Origin: an uncultured Flavihumibacter sp.
GTDB lineage: Bacteria > Bacteroidota > Bacteroidia > Chitinophagales > Chitinophagaceae
Length of the DNA stretch: 28,496 bases
NCBI GenBank assembly: GCA_946482545.1
Contig: CAMLRX010000058.1
Span: 1-28,496, forward strand
Reading direction: 5' to 3'
Shown here: piece after piece, positions 1 through 10,000 of the stretch
Position numbering within the stretch: position 1 is the stretch's first letter
Layout: each line of letters begins with the position of its first letter
Made by a program: the position numbers and the translations under genes
Notes under the pieces: model-generated
What the model saw: only the letters and a program-made list of their open reading frames with translations
Database searches by the model: none
What the model was told of the DNA's origin: nothing

Positions 1-2
1 CG

Positions 3-3000
3 GGCGCGAACGCTTCCGGAAGTAACCACCGGGCGTATTTTCAACAACAGGATAAGGTCGTAACCGGTAAGGTGACCGATGATAAAGGGGCCCCGCTTCC
101 CGATGCCACCGTTGCGGTGAAAGACCACCGGATCAGTACGGCAACAAAAGCCGATGGCACATTCACGATTACTGTTCCAGCGTCCGCATCTGCCTTGCTG
201 GTAAGTTATATCGGGATGACGGATAAAGAGATCAATGTGAAGACCGGAACGGAATTTAATATAACAATGGCGTCCTCCGGTACGAGTATGGATGACATCG
301 TTGTAATCGGTTATGGGTCACAAAAAAGATCCAGGCTGAACAACGCTGCCACTACCATTAACATGAAGGAAGTGGAAGACCTTCCGGTAGGTAACCTTGG
401 CGCCGCACTGGCTGGTCGTCTGCTTGGGGTTTCTGTAAGTGGTGGTACCGCAAGACCGGGATCTCCCGCACAATTGGTTGTGCGTAATCCCTCCAGCTTA
501 TCAAAAGACGGAGGCACAAACGGACCACTGTACGTTATTGATGATGTGATCCAGATTACAGCGCAGGGTGCTCCCAGCGCAGATTTGTTTAATTCACTCG
601 ACCCTTCTGAAGTTGAAAACATCACGATTCTGAAAGATGCCGGAGCTGCTATTTATGGTTCCAGGGGTGCAAACGGCGTTGTGGTAGTGACCACCAAAAG
701 AGGAAAAATGGGGAAACCCAGAATTACCTACGGAGGTTCTTATGCCATTAGCGACGCGGCATACCATACCAAAATGTTGAGCGCGTATGAGCTGGCACGT
801 TATACCAACATTATTAACGGTCCTACAGGAGCCAATGTAAATGCCACCGACAGGAACTATTTCTTCAGTGAAGATGAACTGGAGCATTTCAAAACCATTA
901 ATCACGACTGGCTGGACCAGGCCTGGAAAGCTTCAAATCTGATGCGGAATACCATCAACATCAGCGGAGGTATGGAACGTGCCACTTATTTCGCCAGCGT
1001 TACAAATTATAAGCAGGACGGTAATCTTGGCCGTTTGCTGGATAACAAGTGGACCTTCAGAGGCGGTACTGACGTGAACCTTTCTGAAGGGTTCAAGGTT
1101 GGATTACAGGTTTCAGGAAACATCGGGAATGACAGCCGTGTAAACAGCCGTATTGGCGGAACGAATGTTGAAAACGATTACAGAATATTGCTGAGAGCAC
1201 CACGTTATATCCCTACTTACCTCGACGGCCTTCCTGTTAAACTCCCTGGTCCCGGGGGGAACAACGTTTCAGCTTATCACCTTTTTGAATTGGATAAATT
1301 GAACAACTATAACGATGGCAACAGAAATACACTCACAGTAAATGCATACCTGGAATATAGCGTACCCTTTATTAAAGGATTAAAATTAAGGGGCTCTTAT
1401 GGCAGGAACTCCAGCAGTACCTATAATGAGAGTGTGGGTACATTGTATCCCTTATATACATTCTCCAGCATGCAGGGGCAGAACCAGCATATTTACGAAG
1501 GTGCTACCGGTCCTGTACGCGTGATGGCCCAGAACCACAACAGGATCATCCATGCAAGTACGAGGGGTTCAAGTTACCAGGCGAACATCTCCGGCAGCTA
1601 CAGCCGCCAGTTTGGGGAACACAATATCAGCGCCTTTTTCACGGCAGAACGCTCCGAAGCTGACGCGAGAGGTATTGAATCATACAAAGAAGCGCCCGTT
1701 GCAGGAACGAACGGACAATTTAATACAGCTTTCGGCGCCGTTGATGGAAGTACAAGTGCCAATGAAACCGGGACACTCGGTTATGTGGGCAGAGCTGGTT
1801 ATTCTTACAGCAGCAAGTACTCCGTTGATTTCCTTTTCCGTTCCGACGCTTCCACCCGTTTCGCACCGGAAAACTACTGGGGTAAATTTTATTCCATTTC
1901 AGCAGGATGGGTGGTGTCGGATGAAGGATTTTTCAAATCGAATATTTTCGATTACCTGAAAGTGAGGTACTCGTTCGGACTGTTGGGCAAGGATGATACC
2001 CAGCCCTGGAGATGGCGTCAACGTTATACTTTCCAGAATGGTAAAGGAGGTTCATTTGGAACGAACAACCAACCCGCTGGTATTGGTATGAAAATGGAAG
2101 CATCACCCAACAGGAATGCCGCATGGAGTGATGATTACAAGAATAACCTCGGCTTTGACATGCGTTTCCTCAAGTCACGCCTTTCTGTAAATATTGATGG
2201 CTATTACAACCTGGGTAGAAACCTTTTGCAGGAGCAAACAAATGTTCCCCTGACGGTAGGCGGTACGGTAGCAGCACAGAACTATGCTTCCGTGAATTCC
2301 TTCGGATATGAGATTGGTATCGGATGGAACGAGTCCAGGAATAAAGACTTTAGTTATGGAATCGACTTCCGGTTTTCATGGTCTGACAACAAAGTGCTGA
2401 AAGGTAATTTCAACGAAACAGATATTCTCTATCCCTGGAATGCCCGCCCCAATACTTCCTCCGATTTCGGAACCTGGGGCTTCCAATATCTGGGTATGTT
2501 CAAAACACAGGATGATATCAATAACTATGTGCAGAAATTTGGCATAACTGAAATGATGGGCGTTGCAGCCGCCAATCTCCGTCCCGGAATGCTTTATTAT
2601 GCTGATGTGAGAGGTGCTTTACAGGCAGATGGCACTTTCGCCGCACCAGATGGAAAAGTGGACAACAATGACCAGATACTGCTTTCGAGGAAAAGTTCCA
2701 ACCATTACAGCTTTGGAACCACGCTCCGTGCTTCTTACAAAGGCCTTGCCTTTGACTGCGTGATCGGTGGCAGCTTCGGAGGCTGGGCGGAAATGGATGC
2801 ATTCAGTCCTTTGCAAAGAAATATCACAAGCTTGTTCCAGAGCGCGCCGGCCTACTGGGCTGATATGTGGGATCCGGTTCTCAACCCCAATGGGAAGTAC
2901 CCCAACGCGTATCATTCAGATGTGAACTCAGAACTGTCTTCTTTCTGGGGGGTGAGTGCTTTCAGGCTGCGCATGGTGAACGCCAATATCAGCTATACCA

Positions 3001-3170
3001 TTCCGAAAAGTGTAGTGAATGCGGCTAAGATCAACAATGCGAGGGTAATCCTTTCAGCACTTAACCCGCTGAATCTTTACAATCCCTACTCCTACAAGAA
3101 CTCAGAAGGCGCCTGGGATGCCTATCCTGTGCTGAGAACGATTTCTTTGGGCTTAAATGTTACTTTTTAA
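3..3170 (+). CDS. SusC-like TonB-dependent outer-membrane glycan transporter (5' truncated by window edge)
   Basis: Outer-membrane beta-barrel that imports oligosaccharides with its SusD partner, powered by TonB. The reading frame is open from the first bases of the window, so the GTG at 72 is not the start; residues upstream of it (…KVVTGKV) begin a carboxypeptidase-regulatory-like domain that continues with TDDKGAPLPDATVAV and ends near nt 280. Next comes the SusC signature DDIVVIGYGSQ (about nt 291-323), then the plug domain, with GNLGAALAGRLLGVSV and the conserved DPSEVENITILKDAGAAIYG followed by GANGVVVVTTKRG (to about nt 710). The remainder is the barrel and ends in the typical aromatic C-terminus SLGLNVTF. 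The signal peptide, and any STN domain, lie outside the window. SusD follows 14 bases later. Family assignment is very secure; substrate is inferred from the neighbours only. Confidence 0.97.
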   Translation, partial: GANASGSNHRAYFQQQDKVVTGKVTDDKGAPLPDATVAVKDHRISTATKADGTFTITVPASASALLVSYIGMTDKEINVKTGTEFNITMASSGTSMDDIVVIGYGSQKRSRLNNAATTINMKEVEDLPVGNLGAALAGRLLGVSVSGGTARPGSPAQLVVRNPSSLSKDGGTNGPLYVIDDVIQITAQGAPSADLFNSLDPSEVENITILKDAGAAIYGSRGANGVVVVTTKRGKMGKPRITYGGSYAISDAAYHTKMLSAYELARYTNIINGPTGANVNATDRNYFFSEDELEHFKTINHDWLDQAWKASNLMRNTINISGGMERATYFASVTNYKQDGNLGRLLDNKWTFRGGTDVNLSEGFKVGLQVSGNIGNDSRVNSRIGGTNVENDYRILLRAPRYIPTYLDGLPVKLPGPGGNNVSAYHLFELDKLNNYNDGNRNTLTVNAYLEYSVPFIKGLKLRGSYGRNSSSTYNESVGTLYPLYTFSSMQGQNQHIYEGATGPVRVMAQNHNRIIHASTRGSSYQANISGSYSRQFGEHNISAFFTAERSEADARGIESYKEAPVAGTNGQFNTAFGAVDGSTSANETGTLGYVGRAGYSYSSKYSVDFLFRSDASTRFAPENYWGKFYSISAGWVVSDEGFFKSNIFDYLKVRYSFGLLGKDDTQPWRWRQRYTFQNGKGGSFGTNNQPAGIGMKMEASPNRNAAWSDDYKNNLGFDMRFLKSRLSVNIDGYYNLGRNLLQEQTNVPLTVGGTVAAQNYASVNSFGYEIGIGWNESRNKDFSYGIDFRFSWSDNKVLKGNFNETDILYPWNARPNTSSDFGTWGFQYLGMFKTQDDINNYVQKFGITEMMGVAAANLRPGMLYYADVRGALQADGTFAAPDGKVDNNDQILLSRKSSNHYSFGTTLRASYKGLAFDCVIGGSFGGWAEMDAFSPLQRNITSLFQSAPAYWADMWDPVLNPNGKYPNAYHSDVNSELSSFWGVSAFRLRMVNANISYTIPKSVVNAAKINNARVILSALNPLNLYNPYSYKNSEGAWDAYPVLRTISLGLNVTF

Positions 3171-3184
3171 ACGACGCTTGTTAA

Positions 3185-5233
3185 ATGAATGAATTTATGA
3201 AACGTATATTCTATATATCTGGACTGGCGGGAATTTTAGGGCTTTCAGCCTGTAGCGATAAATTCCTGGAGGAGAAAAGAGATCTTTCAGGGGTGAATGA
3301 ACAGGTATTTCAGGACTCCGCAATGGCAATCGCTTACGTGAATTATGTTTACGGTTTGTTTCAGCCTGCTGATAATGCCGTCTCTTTTATTGTGAATCAG
3401 ACCGGAGCAAATGGTACTTATTCGGATGCGTATTCCAGGACTACTGATGAGTTGGCGGGGCAGACGGATTACAACCGGGAGTGGGCTTCTATAGCGATCA
3501 ACCAGAACCACGCCAATCAATATTTTGGGCAAAGAATGACCACGAGTATTGCCAATAACACATGGACCAGATTGAAGCAAATCAATATTTTTCTTGCTGA
3601 GATCGATAAGCATGGACTTCCCGAAAACGTCAGGAACCGGCTGAAAGGTGAAATGTATTTCTGGAGAGGCTACCAGTATTTCGAATTGCTGCGTTTGTAC
3701 GGTGGTGTACCCCTGGTGCTTGAATCTCAAAACCCTGTTGGCGCAGAAGGAAATCCTGAACTTGAAGTGCCCCGCAGTTCTTCTTCAGAAACCCTGGCGC
3801 AGATTGTGGAAGACCTCGATCAGGCGATCGCCCTGCTCCCCGGACGTTGGGTGAATGCCACACTCGATTGGGGAAGAGTGACCAGTGGGGGAGCTGCTGC
3901 ATTAAAAGGCCGTGTACTGCTCACCTGGGCCAGCCCCCTGTTTAATAGAAATGATGATGTGGCCCGTTGGGAAACTGCTTATCAGGCGAACCTTGCAGCG
4001 AAAACGCTGTTGGAAAGCAATGGCTACGGATTGTTCAATACTGGCGGTTTTTCTAATGGTACGGCATGGGAAAATATGTGGTTCAAAGAAACCGACAATA
4101 TGGAAGGCGTGCTCACCTGGACCTTTAATACCGTTACTTCAGACCAGACACAACGCAACAACGGATGGGAGCAGGCCGCAAGATCACGCCAACAGGGTGG
4201 AGGCGGCTCCATTTCCCCTACCAAACAGATCGTAGACGCTTTCCCCATGAAAGATGGGAAAATGCCCGGAGATCCTTCTTCCACCTATACTTACGATCCT
4301 AAAAAATTCTACAAGAACAGGGATCCAAGGTTTTATAAAACTTTTGCCTACAATGGTGCCGTGTGGCCCTATGGTGGTAACAGCTCCTACAGGCAATGGA
4401 CCTATTCCTGGCACAGCAACAATACTACCGCCACACCTAACGTGTATACTGAGGCAAACCCGAATTCAAGCGGGATCTATGTGAGAAAAGCCACGAATCC
4501 TTCCGCATCCAATACTTCAGGTGATTTCAGTTTCAGCGGTACAGATTTTATGGAACTGCGTTTCGCAGAAGTAATCCTTAACCTGGCCGAAGCTGCTATT
4601 GGTTCAAACAAACTGAGCGAAGGACTTGATCTTATTAAGAAAATCAGGGAACGCGCCGGTCTTGAAATTGGTGATGGGCATTATGGCCTGGCCGCCGCCG
4701 CAGGAAATCGCGACAAACTGTTTGCCGCAGTATTAAATGAAAGAAAAGTAGAATTCGCTTATGAGGGAAAACGTTTCTGGGACCTGCGCCGCTGGATGCT
4801 TTTCAATGACGATTATGGCACCTGCACCCGCCTGGGAATGACGCCCCTGAATGGCACCAGGAGAAAAGCGTACTGGATATATGTTAAAAGGGCCAACGGC
4901 AATAAATATGTCCCCGCCTCTGGCGAAGGAGATCCCCTGCTGAGAAAGGCCAACAACACTGTACCGGTGATAGACAGGGAGCCTGTTACTTTGCCTCCCG
5001 GCTTCGCCAACTATGATGCCTACCTGGACCACCTGTATGAAAATTATTTTGAGATCATCGAAAGAGACAACCTGGATCCAACCAATCCGGCCAACTGGAC
5101 CTTCAGATGGTACAACCAATACTATTTCTTTGGTTTGCATCAGAATATCCTGGTGACAGCACCGTACTTGGAGCAAACGAAAGACTGGCCCGGATTAACC
5201 GGTGGTGCCGGCACCTTCGATCCACTCCAGTAA
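3185..5233 (+). CDS. SusD/RagB-like surface glycan-binding lipoprotein
   Basis: Lipid-anchored lid and glycan-binding subunit of the SusCD importer. The N-terminus is a lipoprotein signal ending in the lipobox LSAC (Cys23 from the ATG at 3185). An internal ATG at 3197 gives MKRIFYISG…, a more compact signal peptide, and is an equally possible start. SusD/RagB hallmarks are visible: FWRGYQYFELLRLYGGVPLV near residues 159-179, FAEVILNLAEA near 460, and RKVEFAYEGKRFWDLRRW near 520-537. At 682 residues it is on the long side for the family. It directly follows the SusC gene, as is usual. The glycan specificity cannot be read from the sequence; the downstream enzymes suggest a pectic ligand. Confidence 0.96.
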   Translation: MNEFMKRIFYISGLAGILGLSACSDKFLEEKRDLSGVNEQVFQDSAMAIAYVNYVYGLFQPADNAVSFIVNQTGANGTYSDAYSRTTDELAGQTDYNREWASIAINQNHANQYFGQRMTTSIANNTWTRLKQINIFLAEIDKHGLPENVRNRLKGEMYFWRGYQYFELLRLYGGVPLVLESQNPVGAEGNPELEVPRSSSSETLAQIVEDLDQAIALLPGRWVNATLDWGRVTSGGAAALKGRVLLTWASPLFNRNDDVARWETAYQANLAAKTLLESNGYGLFNTGGFSNGTAWENMWFKETDNMEGVLTWTFNTVTSDQTQRNNGWEQAARSRQQGGGGSISPTKQIVDAFPMKDGKMPGDPSSTYTYDPKKFYKNRDPRFYKTFAYNGAVWPYGGNSSYRQWTYSWHSNNTTATPNVYTEANPNSSGIYVRKATNPSASNTSGDFSFSGTDFMELRFAEVILNLAEAAIGSNKLSEGLDLIKKIRERAGLEIGDGHYGLAAAAGNRDKLFAAVLNERKVEFAYEGKRFWDLRRWMLFNDDYGTCTRLGMTPLNGTRRKAYWIYVKRANGNKYVPASGEGDPLLRKANNTVPVIDREPVTLPPGFANYDAYLDHLYENYFEIIERDNLDPTNPANWTFRWYNQYYFFGLHQNILVTAPYLEQTKDWPGLTGGAGTFDPLQ

Positions 5234-5305
5234 ATTATTAACCTTACCAGCCGCCATGAACTGCTTGTGATCCTTAATTGATTTGAAATATTGAAAGTTA
5301 GTAGC

Positions 5306-6943
5306 ATGAATGTTATCTGTAAAAAAGCAATTTTTGGTGTAGCCCTTGTCTTAACAGGATGGAGCGCTTCGGCACAGTACCCCCAGGTCCCGAAAGAGAT
5401 CCAGGAGGAAAGTGATAAAATGATGGCCGAGGCCATGAAAAAGAGCCAGGAAGCTTGGGCGAAAGCGTTGCCTGTAATCCAGGAAGAGGCACGGAATGGG
5501 AGGCCCTACATTCCCTGGGCCGCCCGTCCTTATGATCTTCCACAGGCCGATGTGCCGGCCTTCCCAGGAGCCGAAGGCGGTGGGAAATTTTCCTTCGGCG
5601 GCCGTGGTGGAAAAGTGTATGTGGTGACCAACCTGAACGACGATGGTCCCGGTAGTTTACGCTGGGCCTGCGAACAGGGCGGCGCAAGAACTGTAGTGTT
5701 CAATGTGGCCGGCATCATCCGCCTCAAATCTCCGCTCATTATCCGTGCACCATACATTACCATCGCCGGACAATCCGCTCCCGGAGACGGGGTATGCGTG
5801 GCCGGAGAATCGGTTTGGATCAATACGCATGATGTCATCATCCGCTACATGCGCTTCCGCAGAGGAGAAACCAATGTGGGCAGAAGGGACGACGCCATCG
5901 GCGGAAACCCGATCGGGAATATCATGATAGACCACGTCTCCGCAAGTTGGGGACTGGATGAAAACATGAGCATGTACCGCCACATGTACAACGACAGTAC
6001 CGGTAAACTGGCGGAAGATAAGCTGCCCACCGTGAACATCACGATCCAGAATTCGATCTTCTCCGAAGCGCTGGATACCTGGAACCACGCCTTCGGCAGC
6101 ACATTAGGCGGAGAGAACTGCACTTTCATGCGCAACCTCTGGGCCGATAATGCAGGTAGAAATCCTTCCATCGGATGGTATGGCATCTTCAACTTCGTGA
6201 ATAACGTGGTGTTCAACTGGGTGCACCGATCCGTAGATGGCGGAGATTACAGGGCCATGTACAACATCATCAACAATTATTATAAACCAGGACCGCTTAC
6301 ACCCACCAATTCGCCGCTCGCATACCGCATCGTGAAGCCGGAAGCAGGCAGAAGTAAACTCGGTTACCTGGTGTTCGGACGCGCTTACGTAAACGGAAAT
6401 ATCGTGGAAGGAAACGACCGCGTGACCAAAGATAACTGGGATGGCGGTGTACAGGTGGAAGACTTGCCCAACGCAGGCAAATACACTGCCGATATGAAGT
6501 GGAACAAACCACTGCCCATGCCTTCCTTCCCGATCATGAGCGCGAAAGAAACCTTCACACACGTGCTCGCAAACGCTGGCGCCACACTGCCTAAAAGGGA
6601 TCCGGTAGATACGAGGATCACCGAACAGGTAAGGACCGGAAAGATCAAATACGATCCCAACGTGAAACTGCCTGAAACTCAGTTCAAACACAGAAGGTTG
6701 CCCATCGATTCCTACAAACAGGGCATCATTACCGATATCAGCCAGGTGGGCGGATATCCCGATTACAAAGGCGCTCCATACAAAGACGCTGATAACGACG
6801 GTATACCAGATACCTGGGAACGCGCGAACGGATTGAACCCCAATAATCCCGCCGACGCTTCCGCTACAAAGCCCGGTAAAAAATATACAAACATAGAAGA
6901 ATACCTGAACTGGGTGGTGGCGCAAAGCACCGCGAAAAAATAA
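5306..6943 (+). CDS. Secreted pectate lyase, polysaccharide lyase family 1 type, with C-terminal calcium-binding-like motif
   Basis: Predicted to cleave polygalacturonan by beta-elimination in the periplasm or at the surface. The ATG at 5306 begins MNVICKKAIFGVALVL, a clean signal peptide ending SASAQ; an in-frame TTG at 5291 only adds five residues and is less likely. Residues about 29-70 form a charged helix that often precedes these lyases. The right-handed beta-helix starts at FPGAEGGGKFSFGGRGGKV (about 86-103) and carries NLNDDGPGSLRWAC, RRDDAIGG (193-200), IMIDHVSASWG (206-216) and GRNPSIGW (284-291). The Arg-x-Pro of the last motif matches the catalytic Arg region of PL1. The C-terminus has DADNDGIPDTWE (494-505) and GLNPNNPADA, a calcium-binding-like repeat common at the end of Bacteroidota pectate lyases. 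It follows susD after 72 bases and is followed by a terminator-like hairpin. Confidence 0.9.
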   Translation: MNVICKKAIFGVALVLTGWSASAQYPQVPKEIQEESDKMMAEAMKKSQEAWAKALPVIQEEARNGRPYIPWAARPYDLPQADVPAFPGAEGGGKFSFGGRGGKVYVVTNLNDDGPGSLRWACEQGGARTVVFNVAGIIRLKSPLIIRAPYITIAGQSAPGDGVCVAGESVWINTHDVIIRYMRFRRGETNVGRRDDAIGGNPIGNIMIDHVSASWGLDENMSMYRHMYNDSTGKLAEDKLPTVNITIQNSIFSEALDTWNHAFGSTLGGENCTFMRNLWADNAGRNPSIGWYGIFNFVNNVVFNWVHRSVDGGDYRAMYNIINNYYKPGPLTPTNSPLAYRIVKPEAGRSKLGYLVFGRAYVNGNIVEGNDRVTKDNWDGGVQVEDLPNAGKYTADMKWNKPLPMPSFPIMSAKETFTHVLANAGATLPKRDPVDTRITEQVRTGKIKYDPNVKLPETQFKHRRLPIDSYKQGIITDISQVGGYPDYKGAPYKDADNDGIPDTWERANGLNPNNPADASATKPGKKYTNIEEYLNWVVAQSTAKK

Positions 6944-6961
6944 AGGATTGTTCTTAATGCG

Positions 6962-7008
6962 CTGTACAGGCCGGATGGAACAATACATCTGCCTGTACAG
7001 TTTTTTTT
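6962..7008 (+). terminator. Intrinsic-terminator-like hairpin with T-tract
   Basis: CTGTACAGGC at 6962-6971 pairs perfectly with GCCTGTACAG at 6991-7000 (10-bp stem, 19-base loop), followed at once by eight T residues (7001-7008). This is the classic form of a rho-independent terminator. It lies 18 bases after the pectate lyase stop and only 10 bases before the ATG of the next gene, with no room for a promoter in between. It may therefore act as a partial terminator, attenuator or RNA-stabilising 3' end that sets susCD-lyase expression above that of the downstream genes. Confidence 0.8.
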
Positions 7009-7018
7009 AAGGGATTTA

Positions 7019-10000
7019 ATGTACATTCCTTATATGGTCTATAGAAAAATAAGAACGCGATTGAAGCGAAATACAACGATATTATTTCTTACATGTCCTC
7101 TTTCCATTTTGGCGGCTATCCTGCTTTCCTGCGCCACAACTTTTGCACAGAAACCTAAACCACCCGAGCCGCTGGTAAGCTTCAGAAATGGAACACTCGT
7201 TCACCTGAAGGATTCCTTGGGGAACAGGGTGCCAGATTTTTCCTACGCCGGTTACATGGGGGGAGAAATGGATGTTCCTTTCGTTAACGCAGTGGTGAAA
7301 TTGGGGAAAATCGAAGGTGATGCCACACAACAAATTCAGCAGGCGATTGATGATGTCGCTAAACTGAAACCCGGCCCGGATGGTTTTCGTGGCGCGGTAT
7401 TGCTTGCACCCGGCACCTATAAAGTGGGTGGAGGATTGAAGTTATCCGCCTCGGGGATTGTTTTGCGTGGCAGTGGAATGGGCGAAAATGGAACCATACT
7501 CGTGGGTGCGGGGCATTCAAGGGAAACACTGATCGAAATGATGGGCGAAGGCAACAGGAAAGAAGATGCTGCGGTCGCCATAACTGATCCTTATGTTCCG
7601 GTGAATGAAACGAAGCTGACAGTTAAGAACAACGTTTTCAAAAAAGGAGACCAGGTCATCGTTGAACGGCCATTCACTGAAAAATGGATCGGTATCTTAG
7701 GAACGGAGCATTTCGGCGGCGGAATTACTTCGCTCGGCTGGAAACCAATGGACAGAAGCATTCGCTGGGATAGAACAATTACAGCAGTAAACGGAAATAC
7801 GATCACGCTGGATGCGCCCATCACCACAGCCCTGGACAGCGCTTACGGTGGTGCAACGGTCAGTAAATATAATTTTGAAGGAAGAATCAGCAACTGCGGC
7901 ATTGAAAACATAAAACTTGTTTCAGAATACGATCATAATTACCCGAAAGATGAAGACCACCGCTGGATTGCCATCAGCATCGACAATGCAATAGATTGTT
8001 GGGTGAGGCAGGTACAATGTGCTTATTTCGCGTCTTCCGCTGTGTCGGTGCTTTCAGAAGCAAAAAGGATCACAATAGAAGATTGTATCTGGGAAAAGCC
8101 TGTGAGCGAAATCGGGGGCTGGAGAAGGATAGCTTTTTTTACAGAAGGACAGCAAACGCTTTTCCAGCGCTGCTTTGCCGATAGCGCCATACATGCTTTC
8201 GCAACAGGTTATTGTGCGCCAGGTCCCAATGTTTTTGTACAATGTGAGGCCATGAATGCGCTAGGTTTCAGCGGCGGCATCAACAGTTGGTCGGCCGGAA
8301 CATTAATGGATGTGGTCAACATTGATGGCAATGCCCTTAGTTTCAAAAACCTGGGCCAGGATAAGAACGGCGCTGGTTGGGCGACCGCCAACAGCGTATT
8401 TTGGAATTGCTCCGCCGCCAGAATTGATTGTTACAAACCGCCCACCGCACAGAACTGGGCCTTCGGATCCTGGAGCCAGTTCTCCGGAGATGGCTATTGG
8501 AATGAATCAAACAATACCATTCAGCCCCGCAGCTTATATTACCAGCAGTTAAAAGAACGGCTTTCCACGGGTATGGATAAACGCGCTTCTTTGTTGCCGC
8601 TGGAAACGGATGCCACGAGCAGTCCCTCTTATGAACAGGCGGCGGCGCTCACAGCATTGGCAAAAACAAAAATTATTACACTGAAAGAATGGATATTAAA
8701 GGCGCATGAACGGAACCCAATCTCCACAGATGCCGCCTCAGCTAAGGAGGTGGAAAAGATAAAATCAAACTGGGCCGCTTCCGCGCCGGACGAAGCACCC
8801 CTGGTCATGAAAAACGGAATGCTGGTATTGCGGCACAGGTTCGCCGGAGGGCCACGCTTCCACGTGCAATGGTGGAACGGAAACCTCCGCAACAAAGCAA
8901 TAACGCAGGCGAATCCGCACATCACCAGGTTCGTTCCGGGGAAATCTGGCAAAGGGTATACCGATCGCATCAACGAAGTGATCAATGAAATGACCCGGGA
9001 AGGTGTAATCGCGCTGGACCACAACTATGGTCTTTGGTATGAAAGAAGACGCGACGACCATGAACGCATACGCAGGATGGATGGCGATGTATGGCCCCCT
9101 TTTTATGAACTCCCCTTCGCAAGAAGTGGCGTGGGCACCGCATGGGATGGATTGAGTAAATACGATCTTACCAGGTACAATCATTTCTATTGGGATCGGC
9201 TGAAAGCCTTTGCCACAGCGGCTGAAAAAAGAGCGAAGGTGTTGTTTCACCAGCATTACTTTCAACACAATATCCTGGAAGCCGGTGCGCATTACGCTGA
9301 TTTCCCCTGGAGAACGGCGAACAATATCAACAATACGCCTTTCGCGGAGCCGGTACCTTATGCTGGCGACAAAAGAATTTTCCTGGCGGAACAGTTTTAT
9401 GATGTGTCCGATCCTGCTTACCGGGAACTGCACCGTAAATACATTCGTCAATGCCTGTCCAATTTTGCAGGCAATAAGAACGTGGTACATTTTATAAGCG
9501 CTGAATACACCGGTCCATTGCATTTCGTGGAGTTCTGGCTGGATGTGATTGCCGAATGGGAACGGGAAACCGGAGCGCATCCCCTGATCGCGCTCAGCGT
9601 CACCAAAGATGTGCAGGATGCGATACTGTCAGATCAGAAAAGAGCAGCGGTCGTGGACATCATCGATATCAGGTACTGGCATTACCAGTCTGATGGAAAA
9701 TTGTACGCGCCTGAAGGGGGCAAACAACTGGCTCCAAGGCAACATGCACGCGTTTTGAAACCCAAAGGAAGTTCCAATGAGCAGGTGTACCGTGCTGTAA
9801 GTGAATACAGGCAACGTTTCCCGCAAAAAGCAGTCCTCTATTCAGGGGATGGGTACGATCGCTTTGGATGGGGCGCTTTAATGGCCGGCGCGTCCCTGCC
9901 TGCTGTAAAACCTTTTTCAGAGGCCGGCGCATGGCCATTCGAAAATATGAAACCGGTAAACGATGAACATTGGCGCTTGCAGGGGGAAGATGGAAGCGCG

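Noticed and set aside
72..74. GTG as the start of the SusC-like gene
   Set aside because: The frame is open to the window edge and the residues before it continue the regulatory-like domain, so the true start is outside.
5291..5305. TTG as the start of the pectate lyase
   Set aside because: The ATG at 5306 gives a cleaner signal peptide; the extra residues add nothing conserved.
5234..5305. Promoter or terminator between susD and the pectate lyase
   Set aside because: I found no convincing Bacteroidota -7/-33 pair (TAnnTTTG with an upstream TTTG at proper spacing) and no hairpin with a T-tract.
6104..6988. Long minus-strand open frame of 294 codons opposite the pectate lyase
   Set aside because: It lies wholly over a strongly supported + strand gene, has no recognisable domain, and reads as a low-complexity shadow of the lyase codons.
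8765..9580. Minus-strand open frame of 271 codons inside the beta-helix/DUF6298 gene
   Set aside because: Antisense to a clear coding domain, with no signal peptide, start context or family motif.
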